A program made the position numbers and the translations under genes. Below the pieces are notes generated by a model, which ran no database searches, was not told where the DNA came from, and saw nothing but the letters and a program-made list of their open reading frames with translations. Of a stretch of 13,451 nt of DNA, positions 1 through 7,452 are shown piece by piece. Positions within the stretch are counted from its first letter, which is position 1. Every line of letters begins with the position of its first letter. Source of the stretch: Paramuribaculum sp. (lineage in GTDB: Bacteria; Bacteroidota; Bacteroidia; Bacteroidales; Muribaculaceae). The stretch covers positions 1-13,451 of the forward strand of contig JAIDKJ010000100.1 in assembly GCA_029051835.1 (NCBI GenBank), in the 5' to 3' direction.

Positions 1-42
1 CCCTGCCGGATGGCTCCCCTCTCTCCTCTCTCCTCTGGATAT

Positions 43-80
43 AAAAAAAACGGTGTGCCGACCGTCGGGTCGGCACACCG
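43..80 (-). terminator. Rho-independent terminator of the M16 peptidase gene
   Basis: A perfect 12-bp stem (51-62 paired with 69-80, arm CGGTGTGCCGAC) closes a 6-nt loop. Read on the minus strand it is followed by eight T (plus-strand A run 43-50). It lies 27 nt downstream of the M16 peptidase stop codon, as expected for its terminator. Left of it, 1-42 holds only a short CT-rich tract with no gene. Confidence 0.9.
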
Positions 81-106
81 CCTGATAGGGTGTCGGTCGG
101 GGGGGA

Positions 107-2935
107 TTACTCCGCCGGCTGCATCACTACTACTATGTAGCTGCCCTTGTCGAGCACCTGGCGGACGAACGCCTTGATCTCGTCGGCCGTGATGGAACCG
201 GCGGTGGCTACGTTGTCGTTGAAGGTGTCGATGCCGGTGCGGTGCCATGTGCCGAGCGCCGACAGCCAGTTGCCGTTGCGCTCCTTGCCCTCGGTGTAGG
301 ATTTGATCATGTATTCCTGCACGCGCGACAGCTCCTCGGGCTTGATGTCGGCCGCGAGCTCCTCAAACTGTTCGGCGATGATGGTGAGCACCTTGTCTTT
401 CAGCTCCGGCTTCATCGGGAAAGCGGTCTGGAAAACGACGTTGCGCGGAGTGCCGAGCGACAGCGATCCCGATGCGCCGATCGAATAGACGGCTCCCTCC
501 TTCTCGCGCACGATGTCGTTGAGGCGGCGCGAGAGTATCTGTCCGGCCATCGATGCTATCTGGCTGTTGCGGCTGTCGGAAGGCATGTCGGCCACCTCGA
601 ATATGGCCACGTAGGTCTGCGGAGTCTCCATCTTCACGGACTCCTGCGACGTGCGGCTTCCCTCCTGCACGAGCAGCGCAGGCTCAAACTCGGTCACCTG
701 CTTAACGGCTGTGGCCGGATCGCCGGGGAGGCTGGCTATATACTGCTCCACGAGCGGACGGAGGGCGTCGATGTCGACATTGCCCACGAAGGTGAACGTG
801 AAGTCGGCGGCATTGGCCGTCATGGCGCGCGAGATGCTGATGATCTGCTCGCGGTCGGCGCGCTCCACGTCGCTTACGGTGGTCATGGCCGCGCGGGGCG
901 AGCCGCCGTAGAGGTTCTTAAGCACGGCGGTGTTGAACTGGAACTGCGGCGTGGCCTCCTGGTTGTGGATCGACGATGCCGTCGACTTCTGCAGAGCCTC
1001 AAACTCGTCGGCCGTGAAGTTGACGGCGGTGAAGCTCATATAGATCAGCTCCATGAGCGTGGGCAGATCCTTGGGTACGGTATTGCCGGTCACTGAGCGC
1101 GAGAACGCGCTCCAGTTGAGTCTCACACCGGCCTGCTTGCCGGCGAGATACTTCTGCAGATCCATGTTGGAGTAGTCGCCGAGGCCATACTGTGAGAGGG
1201 CGTCGCCCATGAACAGCAGTGAGGCGGCGTAGTCGTCGCCGAACTTCGGCGAATATCCGCCGTTGGCCACTGCCGAGAAAAGTATCTCGTCGTCCTTGAA
1301 ATCGGTCTTCTTGATCACCACCTTGGCGCCGTTGGAGAGGGTCCATTCGGTGGTGCCCCACTGCTTGTTTTCGGTTGTCGACACGATCGATCCGGGTTTG
1401 GGGAGGGCAGGGATGAGGGGTTCCGACTTCACTTCGTCGACAAACGGCTCGATCGTCTCGGCGTCGACAGCCGCCAGAGCGTCGGCAAACTCGCTGTCGG
1501 TGGGGTAGCGGCCCTCGGCGTTGTCGGGCAGCAGAGCCATGAGCACACGGTTGTCGGACACCGGCAGGGCGGCCAGAGCCTGATTGATCTGCGCCACCTG
1601 CACGTTCTGGGCTATCATCTGCACCATCGGCCATTCGGCCTCGATGCCGGGGATGGGTTCGCCCTCAAGGAAGTTGTTGATGTATTCACGCACGTAGGAG
1701 GAGTTCTCACACTGGCGGCGGTTGTTGTAGGCACGCTCCATGCGCGAGAGATACTCGCTGCGAGCGCGGTCATACTCCGTGACGGTGAAGCCGCCCCGGA
1801 TCGCACGCAGCAGCTCGCGGTAGGCGGCGGCGAGAGCCTTGGGGTGGTCGCCGTCCTTCGACATGGCGTAGAGATCGAGCGCGTCCTTGGTCTGAGCGAT
1901 GAAGAACTTGCCCATCACGGCCTGCGCTCCGGCAAACGGGGCGTCGGGACGCGAGGCGATGTCGTTCAGGCGGGTGTTGAGCATGGAGGTGATCATCGAC
2001 TCCACATATTCCTGCGCGTAGTAGGCGGGGGTGTTCTTGAGCTGTTCGGGGAAGGCGTCGCTCTTGATCATCAGCACTATCAGGGAGTTCTGCTGCTCCT
2101 TATCGTGGCCTATGGCGTAGATGGTGCCCTTGTTGTCGCTCACCGGGAAGTAGACGCGCTCTTTCGGGTCGGCGGGCATCTCGATGTCGGCAAACATCTC
2201 CTTGATCTTGGCCTCGATGCGGTCGGGGTCGATGTCGCCCACCACGATTATGCCCTGCAGGTCGGGGCGATACCACGTTTCGTAGTAGTCGCGCAGTGCC
2301 TGATGGGGGAAGTTGTCCACCACCTCCATGGTGCCTATCGGCAGACGGTGGCCATACTTCTCGTCCTGGTAGATCACAGGCAGGAGTTTCTCGAGAATGC
2401 GCATCTGGCCTACATTGCTCTGGCGCCACTCCTCATGGATCACGGCGCGCTCGGCGTCGATCTCCTCCGGGAGCAGCAGCAGGTCGTTGGCCCAGTCGTG
2501 GAGTATGAGCAGGCAGGAGTCCTGCACGCCCTCGCGGGCCACGGGCACGTTGCTGATGTTGTAGACCGTCTGGTCGAAGCCGGTCATGGCGTTGAGGTTG
2601 CGGCCGAATTTCACTCCCACCGATTCGAGATAGTTGATCAGATCCTTGCCGGGGAAGTGGGTGGTGCCGTTGAAGCACATGTGCTCAAGGAAGTGGGCCA
2701 GTCCGGCCTGATGGTCCTCCTCCTGCATCGAGCCGACCTTCTGGGCTATGTAGAAGTCGGCCTGACCCTTGGGATATTCGTTGTGACGGATGTAATAGGT
2801 GAGTCCGTTGGGAAGTTTGCCTATGCGCACCTCCTTGTCGACAGGAAGCTGCGGCATCTGCTGAGCCGTGGCCGTCGCTCCGCAGAGCAGGGCGGTGGCG
2901 GCTGTCAGCGCTGCCAGGCATCGTTTGATTTTCAT
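107..2935 (-). CDS. Secreted M16 family zinc metallopeptidase (insulinase/pitrilysin-like)
   Basis: A 942-aa protein with a signal peptide and two M16 halves. Residues 1-25 have a basic start, a hydrophobic core and ATAQQ, fitting signal peptidase I cleavage. The Cys in that core lacks a proper lipobox. The N-terminal half carries the inverted zinc motif HFLEH (81-85: His81 and His85 as ligands, Glu84 as catalytic base). It also has ERAVIHEE (162-169), which supplies the third ligand. The second half starts near 530 with a diverged, probably non-catalytic M16 domain, giving the usual clamshell that degrades peptides in the periplasm. Length is normal for two-half M16 enzymes. The frame opens 12 codons earlier, but the ATG at 2935 begins the signal peptide directly and is preferred. 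The gene lies 96 nt after nhaC. I see no clear own promoter, so co-transcription with nhaC is possible. Its substrate cannot be told from sequence. Confidence 0.93.
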   Translation of the reverse strand: MKIKRCLAALTAATALLCGATATAQQMPQLPVDKEVRIGKLPNGLTYYIRHNEYPKGQADFYIAQKVGSMQEEDHQAGLAHFLEHMCFNGTTHFPGKDLINYLESVGVKFGRNLNAMTGFDQTVYNISNVPVAREGVQDSCLLILHDWANDLLLLPEEIDAERAVIHEEWRQSNVGQMRILEKLLPVIYQDEKYGHRLPIGTMEVVDNFPHQALRDYYETWYRPDLQGIIVVGDIDPDRIEAKIKEMFADIEMPADPKERVYFPVSDNKGTIYAIGHDKEQQNSLIVLMIKSDAFPEQLKNTPAYYAQEYVESMITSMLNTRLNDIASRPDAPFAGAQAVMGKFFIAQTKDALDLYAMSKDGDHPKALAAAYRELLRAIRGGFTVTEYDRARSEYLSRMERAYNNRRQCENSSYVREYINNFLEGEPIPGIEAEWPMVQMIAQNVQVAQINQALAALPVSDNRVLMALLPDNAEGRYPTDSEFADALAAVDAETIEPFVDEVKSEPLIPALPKPGSIVSTTENKQWGTTEWTLSNGAKVVIKKTDFKDDEILFSAVANGGYSPKFGDDYAASLLFMGDALSQYGLGDYSNMDLQKYLAGKQAGVRLNWSAFSRSVTGNTVPKDLPTLMELIYMSFTAVNFTADEFEALQKSTASSIHNQEATPQFQFNTAVLKNLYGGSPRAAMTTVSDVERADREQIISISRAMTANAADFTFTFVGNVDIDALRPLVEQYIASLPGDPATAVKQVTEFEPALLVQEGSRTSQESVKMETPQTYVAIFEVADMPSDSRNSQIASMAGQILSRRLNDIVREKEGAVYSIGASGSLSLGTPRNVVFQTAFPMKPELKDKVLTIIAEQFEELAADIKPEELSRVQEYMIKSYTEGKERNGNWLSALGTWHRTGIDTFNDNVATAGSITADEIKAFVRQVLDKGSYIVVVMQPAE

Positions 2936-3031
2936 ACTGTTGATATATTGGTGTTTTGTTAGTGATTTCAACGGTTTGCTATCGCTTTACTATATTTGTC
3001 GCGCTAAAAAGTGAAAAGTTGCAGACAGCTG

Positions 3032-4336
3032 TTATTTTTTGTTGTTTTTTCTCACCCATGCCACTGAAATGCCTACGCTGACGGCGAGCGCCCATGGATA
3101 GACCATGTAGGGCCACGGGGCGGCGGGCGAGATTCCGGCCAGGGCGGTGGCCAGCAGGGTCTGCGCGCCGTAGGGTATGAGAGCCTGCACTATGCACGAG
3201 GCGGTGTCGAGCAGCGAGGCTGTCTTGCGCGGGGTGATGCCGTAGGCGCGGGCTATGTCGCGGCTGATGGCGCCGGTGGTGATTATGGCCACGGTGTTGT
3301 TGGCCGTGCACAGGTTGACGATCCCCACCAGAGCCGCCACGCAGGCCTGTGCACCGCGCGCTCCGCTGATGCGTGATGTGAGCCGCTGCAGCAGATAGTC
3401 GATCCCTCCGGCGGCCTTGATGATGCCAAGCAGCCCGGCGGCCATGAGAGTGATGATGATGAGATTGCCCATCGAGTCGATGCCGGAGCCCATGTAGCCG
3501 CAGAGGCTCAGGGCGTCGTGGCCGCCGGCGAGGCCGAGGGCGAAGGTGGCGGCGATGCCCGCCGAGAGCACTATGGCCACATTCACTCCCGCCATAGCGA
3601 GAGCTATGACCAGCAGATAGGGGGTTATCAGCCAGGGGGCGGCTGCCGCAGGGCCGGTCGGCGCAATGACAGCCGGAGCGTCGGAGCCTATGATCACGTA
3701 GGCTATCAGACTCACCAGTGCGGCCGGAGCGACGATGCGCACGTTGGCGCGGAATTTCTCGTCCATGCGGCACCCCTGGGTGCGGGTGGCCGCGATGGTG
3801 GTGTCGGAGATAAACGACAGGTTGTCGCCGAAAAAGGCTCCGCCGATCACCGCCGCCACATACATGGCGGTCGGGGCGCCGGCCGCGCCGGCCATCTCGG
3901 CGGCAAGCGGGGCGAGAGCCACGACGGTGCCCACCGAGGTGCCTACCGACAGCGAAATGAAGCAGGCGGCTAAAAACATGCCCGGAAGGAGCAGCTGCGG
4001 CGGAAACACACGCAGCGTCAGAGCCACCGTGGCGTCGACCGCGCCGATCTCCTTGGCCATCGAGGCGAAAGAGCCCGCCAGCACGAAGATCCATATCATG
4101 TAGAGAATGTCGCTGTGGCCGGCTGCGCGCGAAAACACGCCGATGCGGTCGCTCAGGCGTCCGCGCATCACCACACCCGTGCCCCAGGCCGAAGCTGCCG
4201 TGAGAGCCACGGCTATGGGCATCTTGTAGAAGTCGCCGATCACGGCCGATACAGCCACGTAGAGCGTCAGGAAAACTATCATGGGCGACAGGGCGAGCCA
4301 TCCGCGCCGCGCCGGTATTAAATCAGTGTGTGTCAT
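3032..4336 (-). CDS. nhaC: NhaC-family Na+/H+ antiporter
   Basis: A 434-aa polytopic inner-membrane protein with about 10-12 hydrophobic segments. NhaC-family landmarks include SLSVGTSVGTVVALAPLA and GGAFFGDNLSFISDTTIAATRTQG, the polar membrane motif in which the conserved Asp residues sit. The likely role is exchange of cytoplasmic Na+ for protons, for pH and sodium homeostasis; other NhaC-type substrates are possible. The open frame runs 49 codons further upstream, but that extension is arginine- and cysteine-rich, not membrane-like, and overlaps the end of the ADP-ribosylglycohydrolase gene. It also contains the promoter. The ATG at 4336 gives MTHTDLIP, directly before the first membrane segment, and is clearly the start. 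The C-terminus is lysine-rich (KKNNKK). The gene is followed by the M16 peptidase without an obvious terminator. Confidence 0.88.
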   Translation of the reverse strand: MTHTDLIPARRGWLALSPMIVFLTLYVAVSAVIGDFYKMPIAVALTAASAWGTGVVMRGRLSDRIGVFSRAAGHSDILYMIWIFVLAGSFASMAKEIGAVDATVALTLRVFPPQLLLPGMFLAACFISLSVGTSVGTVVALAPLAAEMAGAAGAPTAMYVAAVIGGAFFGDNLSFISDTTIAATRTQGCRMDEKFRANVRIVAPAALVSLIAYVIIGSDAPAVIAPTGPAAAAPWLITPYLLVIALAMAGVNVAIVLSAGIAATFALGLAGGHDALSLCGYMGSGIDSMGNLIIITLMAAGLLGIIKAAGGIDYLLQRLTSRISGARGAQACVAALVGIVNLCTANNTVAIITTGAISRDIARAYGITPRKTASLLDTASCIVQALIPYGAQTLLATALAGISPAAPWPYMVYPWALAVSVGISVAWVRKNNKK

Positions 4337-4345
4337 ATCCGGACG

Positions 4346-4376
4346 CAAAGTTACGCAACAATTCCCGTCCGTGCAA
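4346..4376 (-). promoter_or_regulatory. Bacteroidota-type promoter of nhaC, nearly leaderless
   Basis: On the minus strand, TTG (4374-4376) is followed by exactly 20 bases and then TAACTTTG (4346-4353), matching the -33/-7 pattern of the Bacteroidota primary sigma factor. Only nine bases separate the -7 box from the nhaC ATG at 4336, so the mRNA leader would be only a few nucleotides long. Confidence 0.75.
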
Positions 4377-4400
4377 TGCGCCTCTGTCGCCTTCCGCGAC

Positions 4401-5186
4401 TCAATCCGGTCCTGTGGCTCGCTCGAAGTCGCGCAAGGTCGCAAGCAGCCCCGGGGCGAGGATCTCCTCGCATCGAAGGGCAATCTCCCGGGGAATCGGA
4501 TAGACGCAGGCGGCGATAGAGCCTGCGATGCATGCCATGGTGTCGGTGTCGCCGCCGAGCGACACGGCCAGACGCACGGTGTCCTCGAAGTCGCGGCCGT
4601 CGAGAAACGCGATGATTGATTCCGGCACTGATCCCTGGCAGGAGACGTCCCATCTGTAGTCGGGACGGATCTCCTCTATGGTGCGCGTCAGATCGTAGTT
4701 GAAGTGCCATTGGATGTAGTCGCGGATCTCGCCTTTCGAAGCGCCGTGCCGGGCCATCCATATGGCGGCGGCCACGGCTTGCGCTCCGGCTATGCCGGCC
4801 GGGTGATTATGGGTCACGGCGGCCGATATGCGGGCTAATCCGAGGGCTTCGTCGAGGGTCGACGCCACGATCCCCGCCGGACTCACACGCATCGCCGAGC
4901 CGTTGCCCCAGCTGCCGTAGGGTTGCGGGTCGGAGCTGTGAAGCCATTGGTTGAACTGGTAGCCGTAGCCGGCGTCGGGATATTCGCGCCCGAACTCCTG
5001 CATGATCCCGACAAGACGGTCGGGCGAGCGGTCGGAGTCGGGCATGAGCCACCGGGCCACGGCAAGAGTCATCACACTGTCGTCGGTGAAACGGCTCCAT
5101 GGATAAAACAGATCGAAGTCGTAGAATTTCACCCGGCTGCGCTCGAAAAAAGAGCCGATTATGTCGCCGGCTATCGCTCCAAGCAT
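4401..5186 (-). CDS. ADP-ribosylglycohydrolase family protein (DraG/ARH-like)
   Basis: A 261-aa soluble protein with the family's full motif set. These are GDIIGSFFE at 7-15, the first metal motif TDDS at 34-37 (Thr34, Asp35, Asp36), GNGSAMRVSP at 94-103, HNHPAGIAGAQA at 126-137, and the second metal motif GGDTDT at 211-216 (Asp213, Asp215, Thr216). Such enzymes use two Mg2+/Mn2+ ions to hydrolyse ADP-ribose from proteins or other acceptors, and all metal ligands appear intact. The acceptor (arginine, nucleic acid base or small molecule) cannot be read from sequence. It begins 6 nt after the stop of the HNH-type gene, so the two are very likely co-transcribed and possibly translationally coupled. 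No ADP-ribosyltransferase is present in the window. Stand-alone members occur as housekeeping genes in Bacteroidales, so a link to the upstream genes is inference. Confidence 0.9.
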   Translation of the reverse strand: MLGAIAGDIIGSFFERSRVKFYDFDLFYPWSRFTDDSVMTLAVARWLMPDSDRSPDRLVGIMQEFGREYPDAGYGYQFNQWLHSSDPQPYGSWGNGSAMRVSPAGIVASTLDEALGLARISAAVTHNHPAGIAGAQAVAAAIWMARHGASKGEIRDYIQWHFNYDLTRTIEEIRPDYRWDVSCQGSVPESIIAFLDGRDFEDTVRLAVSLGGDTDTMACIAGSIAACVYPIPREIALRCEEILAPGLLATLRDFERATGPD

Positions 5187-5192
5187 AAGCGG

Positions 5193-5603
5193 TCAGTCTC
5201 GGCTTTTCTGTGGCATCCCGAAGCGTCCGAACGGGTTGCTCCCGGCCGGACGGCGGTATCTGACGGCGCCGATGTCGTATGATTTGTGACACGAATCGCA
5301 GAGCGGTATGAAATGCGATTCAAGCGGCAGGTGGGCTTCGTAAAACCGTTCGAGGAATTCCTGCATGTCCACCTCCACGGTGTCGCCGCCGGTGGTGTAG
5401 TGTCGTTCGAGTATGTCGCGTGCTGTTTCAATGCGTCCCGGAGTGTTTTTGACGTGTGCAGCCTGAAGCTCGGTCTGTCGGCCGCAGTGGCTGCACTGTC
5501 CGGATTTGCGGATGGAGCGGGTATAGTATTTTACTGCGTTGGTAAGCAGTGTCGCTCCGAAGAGATCGATGAACTCATCTTTTGTGCCTGTGAATTTGGC
5601 CAT
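5193..5603 (-). CDS. Small HNH-type zinc-finger nuclease-like protein
   Basis: A 136-aa protein with an HNH/treble-clef pattern: Cys37-x2-Cys40, then LQAAH with His50 at the usual first catalytic His position, then IPLCDSCH with Cys102-x2-Cys105 and His106. The position normally held by the central Asn (as in NLxxLC) is His97, a change also tolerated in this superfamily. The insert between His50 and His97 is long and acidic. An N-terminal region of about 35 residues looks helical. Likely a DNA-binding or DNA-cleaving protein, but nuclease activity is unproven and the protein could be structural. It sits 31 nt after the tandem-domain protein gene and 6 nt before the ADP-ribosylglycohydrolase gene, as the middle gene of an apparent operon. 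I recognise the fold motif, not a named family. Confidence 0.75.
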   Translation of the reverse strand: MAKFTGTKDEFIDLFGATLLTNAVKYYTRSIRKSGQCSHCGRQTELQAAHVKNTPGRIETARDILERHYTTGGDTVEVDMQEFLERFYEAHLPLESHFIPLCDSCHKSYDIGAVRYRRPAGSNPFGRFGMPQKSRD

Positions 5604-5634
5604 GACTTTTTTGTTTGAGGTTGTCGGTATCGGA

Positions 5635-6456
5635 TTATTGCTTCGCTTCTTTGTCGCGATTCAGAAAATTCAGATAGTAGCCGATGTTTGTGAATCCGTT
5701 GCGGATGGTGATGTAGCTGCAGCTGGCATTGGCATAGATCTGCTGATGCTGTTTTTTCACCATATCGATATACTTTTCCTGCATTCTCTTCGTGGGTAGC
5801 GCCCGGAGCACTTCCAGAAACGTCATTGGATTTGTCACTATTGACGGAAGCTCCGGATCCATGTTTCTGACGGAGTTGGCCATCTTTACGGCATTGTCAT
5901 AGCTGATCCTGCGCTCTGTTTCCAGCCACGAAATGAATTCTTTTTCGTCGGGGAGCGGAGCGGCTTTCTTCTTGAGCAGTTTCCGGTCGTGGGCTTCCGC
6001 CACATCCACGATAAAGTCGTGATATGCCTGCATGGCCAGAACTGCGGCTGTCGGATAGGAGTCTTTGTCTTTTTCGCGCTCTTCCATAATGGTGTCGACG
6101 TAGGCTTTCACCAGTTCCGGGGCGCTCTTTCTTGTCAGGTCGCATTTGGTTCTGCCGGGGATCTCTGTGATAAAGGAGCGGAGCAGATCGTAGAGGTTAA
6201 GCCCTGTCAGTTCATACAGCGACTCGTATGCCGACTCGTATGCGCGGATATAGTCGTCGGCTGATTTTTCTGAGATCGACCGGTTTTCGATAAGCCATTG
6301 TCTGAACTCATTCATCATGTAGGGCACGGTCATCACTATCTCGGACTCTTCGTCCTCATCGTCGGGCCATTTCGCCAGCAGATCCTCCAGAGAGATCTCC
6401 TCCCATTCTTCGTTCTCGGCAGGATTCAGGGCTGTGGCGTCGGTGTTGTTGGTCAT
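5635..6456 (-). CDS. Tandem SAM-like/core-binding-like domain protein, function unknown
   Basis: A 273-aa acidic soluble protein. Residues 1-45 are low-complexity and rich in Glu/Asp. Two related helical segments follow. One, about 48-155, starts EFRQWLIENRSISEKSADDY. The other, about 171-267, starts EFISWLETERRISYDNAVKM. Both open with the EFxxWLxxxxxIS-x-A pattern seen in N-terminal core-binding (SAM-like) domains of tyrosine recombinases, and both end in a helix with aromatics (AYHDFIV; IGYYLNFL). No recombinase catalytic domain (R-HxxR-Y) follows, so it cannot be an integrase as it stands. A DNA-binding or partner-binding role is inferred. It is the first gene of the unit with the HNH-type and ADP-ribosylglycohydrolase genes and has its own promoter. 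The sequence is visibly less GC-rich than the housekeeping genes around it. I do not recognise a named family. Confidence 0.75.
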   Translation of the reverse strand: MTNNTDATALNPAENEEWEEISLEDLLAKWPDDEDEESEIVMTVPYMMNEFRQWLIENRSISEKSADDYIRAYESAYESLYELTGLNLYDLLRSFITEIPGRTKCDLTRKSAPELVKAYVDTIMEEREKDKDSYPTAAVLAMQAYHDFIVDVAEAHDRKLLKKKAAPLPDEKEFISWLETERRISYDNAVKMANSVRNMDPELPSIVTNPMTFLEVLRALPTKRMQEKYIDMVKKQHQQIYANASCSYITIRNGFTNIGYYLNFLNRDKEAKQ

Positions 6457-6484
6457 AGTTTTTTCGTTTTTTTTGTTTGTGCTG

Positions 6485-6516
6485 CAAAGTTAATATGGCA
6501 GAGCCTGACGATCCAA
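6485..6516 (-). promoter_or_regulatory. Bacteroidota-type promoter of the tandem-domain/HNH/ADP-ribosylglycohydrolase unit
   Basis: On the minus strand, TTGG (6513-6516), 20 bases, then TAACTTTG (6485-6492). The -7 box ends 28 bases before the ATG at 6456, giving a leader of roughly 20-25 nt rich in A and T with no Shine-Dalgarno sequence. This supports transcription of the three genes as a unit. Confidence 0.75.
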
Positions 6517-6654
6517 GCAAAACAGCTTGCGATTTTCGGGAATGAATCATCCGTGCGGCTTCATTATGTGATGTCGGTCGCTTTCGGGTCGGCGGCCGGG
6601 TGAGCCATGTCCGACGCCTGATTTCACCCGCGCAATCTGAGGCTCGAAAAATTA

Positions 6655-6686
6655 TTTGCCTGAATGGAAGAAAATGCGTAACTTTG
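6655..6686 (+). promoter_or_regulatory. Bacteroidota-type promoter of rpsF-rpsR-rplI
   Basis: TTTG (6655-6658), exactly 20 bases, then TAACTTTG (6679-6686): a complete match to the -33/-7 consensus of Bacteroidota housekeeping promoters. Transcription should start near 6691, about 85 nt before the rpsF ATG. Confidence 0.85.
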
Positions 6687-6697
6687 CGGCGCTTTTA

Positions 6698-6735
6698 GCA
6701 GTGTGCCGACAGCCTCCCGGTTGCCGATCCATTGC
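6698..6735 (+). promoter_or_regulatory. Putative S6:S18 autoregulatory leader element
   Basis: In the rpsF leader, an outer 6-bp stem (6698-6703 with 6730-6735, one G-U pair) encloses an internal loop. An inner 5-bp stem (6710-6714 with 6719-6723, one G-U pair) then carries a TCCC loop. CCG at 6724-6726 lies directly 3' of the inner stem, within the internal loop. Leaders of rpsF operons in other bacteria bind the S6:S18 complex through a CCG placed beside a stem, mimicking the S18 site on 16S rRNA. Its position near the 5' end of the predicted mRNA fits. The fold was found by eye, and both stems are short. Confidence 0.5.
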
Positions 6736-6776
6736 GGAGCAGACAGATAATCAAATTTTTTACCAACCCAAAGAAC

Positions 6777-7157
6777 ATGAAGTACGAAACCGTTTTCATT
6801 TTAACTCCCGTTTTGTCTGACGTTCAGATGAAGGAAGCGGTAGCAAAGTTCGCTGATGTGCTCAAAGCCGAAGGCGCGACCATCGTCAACGAAGAGCTCT
6901 GGGGTCTGCGCAAGCTCGCCTATCCCATCGCCAAGAAGTCGACCGGCTTCTACAGCCTCATCGAATTCGAAGCTGATCCCACTGTGATCAAGAAGCTTGA
7001 GACAGCTTACCGCCGCGACGAGCGCGTCATCCGATTCCTCACATTCCGTCTCGACAAGTATGCAGCACAGTATGCCGAGAAGCGTCGCTCCATCCGTGCA
7101 GGAAAGGCAGCTGCCGCCAAGGAAGAAAATGTAGAAACCGAAACAAAGGAGAATTAA
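6777..7157 (+). CDS. rpsF: 30S ribosomal protein S6
   Basis: A 126-aa S6 with the usual opening [15 protein letters not shown] and the core pattern [22 protein letters not shown], then [17 protein letters not shown], ending in a charged Lys/Glu/Ala tail typical of Bacteroidota S6. It binds the 16S rRNA central domain as a heterodimer with S18. The frame can be extended 15 codons to a TTG, but that reaches into the leader structure and adds non-conserved residues, so the ATG at 6777 is chosen. There is no Shine-Dalgarno sequence; the bases before the start are T- and A-rich. The rpsR gene follows after 3 nt. Confidence 0.97.
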   Translation: MKYETVFILTPVLSDVQMKEAVAKFADVLKAEGATIVNEELWGLRKLAYPIAKKSTGFYSLIEFEADPTVIKKLETAYRRDERVIRFLTFRLDKYAAQYAEKRRSIRAGKAAAAKEENVETETKEN

Positions 7158-7160
7158 GCT

Positions 7161-7430
7161 ATGGCACAGACACAGTCAGAAATCCGCTACCTCACTCCGC
7201 TGTCGGTAGACGTGAAGAAGAAAAAATATTGCCGGTTCAAGAGAAGCGGCATCAAGTATATCGACTACAAGGATCCCGAATTCCTCAAGAAGTTCCTCAA
7301 CGAGCAGGGTAAGATACTTCCCCGCCGCATCACCGGCACTTCGCTGAAGTTCCAGCGCCGCGTGGCTCAGGCCGTGAAGCGTGCCCGCCATCTGGCACTC
7401 CTTCCCTACGTCACCGACTTGATGAAATAA
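7161..7430 (+). CDS. rpsR: 30S ribosomal protein S18
   Basis: An 89-aa S18 with the conserved core: [19 protein letters not shown], then [20 protein letters not shown] and [13 protein letters not shown]. It binds next to S6 in the small-subunit platform. It lies 3 nt after rpsF and 22 nt before rplI. Unlike most genes here it has a Shine-Dalgarno-like AAAGGAG (7145-7151) nine bases before the ATG, lying in the end of rpsF. A single Cys remains in the N-terminal region, so this is not the zinc-binding four-Cys form. Confidence 0.97.
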   Translation: MAQTQSEIRYLTPLSVDVKKKKYCRFKRSGIKYIDYKDPEFLKKFLNEQGKILPRRITGTSLKFQRRVAQAVKRARHLALLPYVTDLMK

Positions 7431-7452
7431 CCCCTAAACTCTGACAGCAATT

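Larger units (their letters stand above)
6457..6776. other. Divergent intergenic region between the HNH unit and rpsF
   Basis: This 320-bp stretch has no convincing gene. It holds the minus-strand promoter of the tandem-domain/HNH/ADP-ribosylglycohydrolase unit at its left end, and the plus-strand rpsF promoter with a structured leader at its right end. Between them (about 6522-6650) I see only ordinary sequence: no repeat, hairpin with T-run, or tRNA. Confidence 0.7.

Noticed and set aside
1844..2962. A 372-codon plus-strand open frame opposite the M16 peptidase
   Set aside because: It is antisense to a clearly recognisable enzyme, is rich in His/Val/Gly/Arg as expected of a mirror frame in GC-rich DNA, and shows no known motif. 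The same holds for 242-1096.
2991..2998. TATATTTG on the plus strand between nhaC and the M16 gene, possible antisense promoter
   Set aside because: It matches a -7 box, but there is no TTG/TTTG element 19-21 bases upstream and no plus-strand gene follows; chance in an AT-rich gap is likely.
2979..4301. A 440-codon minus-strand open frame overlapping nhaC
   Set aside because: It is a shifted frame of the antiporter gene, dominated by Arg/His/Gly with no membrane segments, while the other frame gives a clean NhaC protein.
5635..6456. Tyrosine integrase or mobile-element call for the 273-aa protein
   Set aside because: No catalytic Arg/HxxR/Tyr set is present, and I saw no attachment-site repeats, tRNA gene or transposase nearby.
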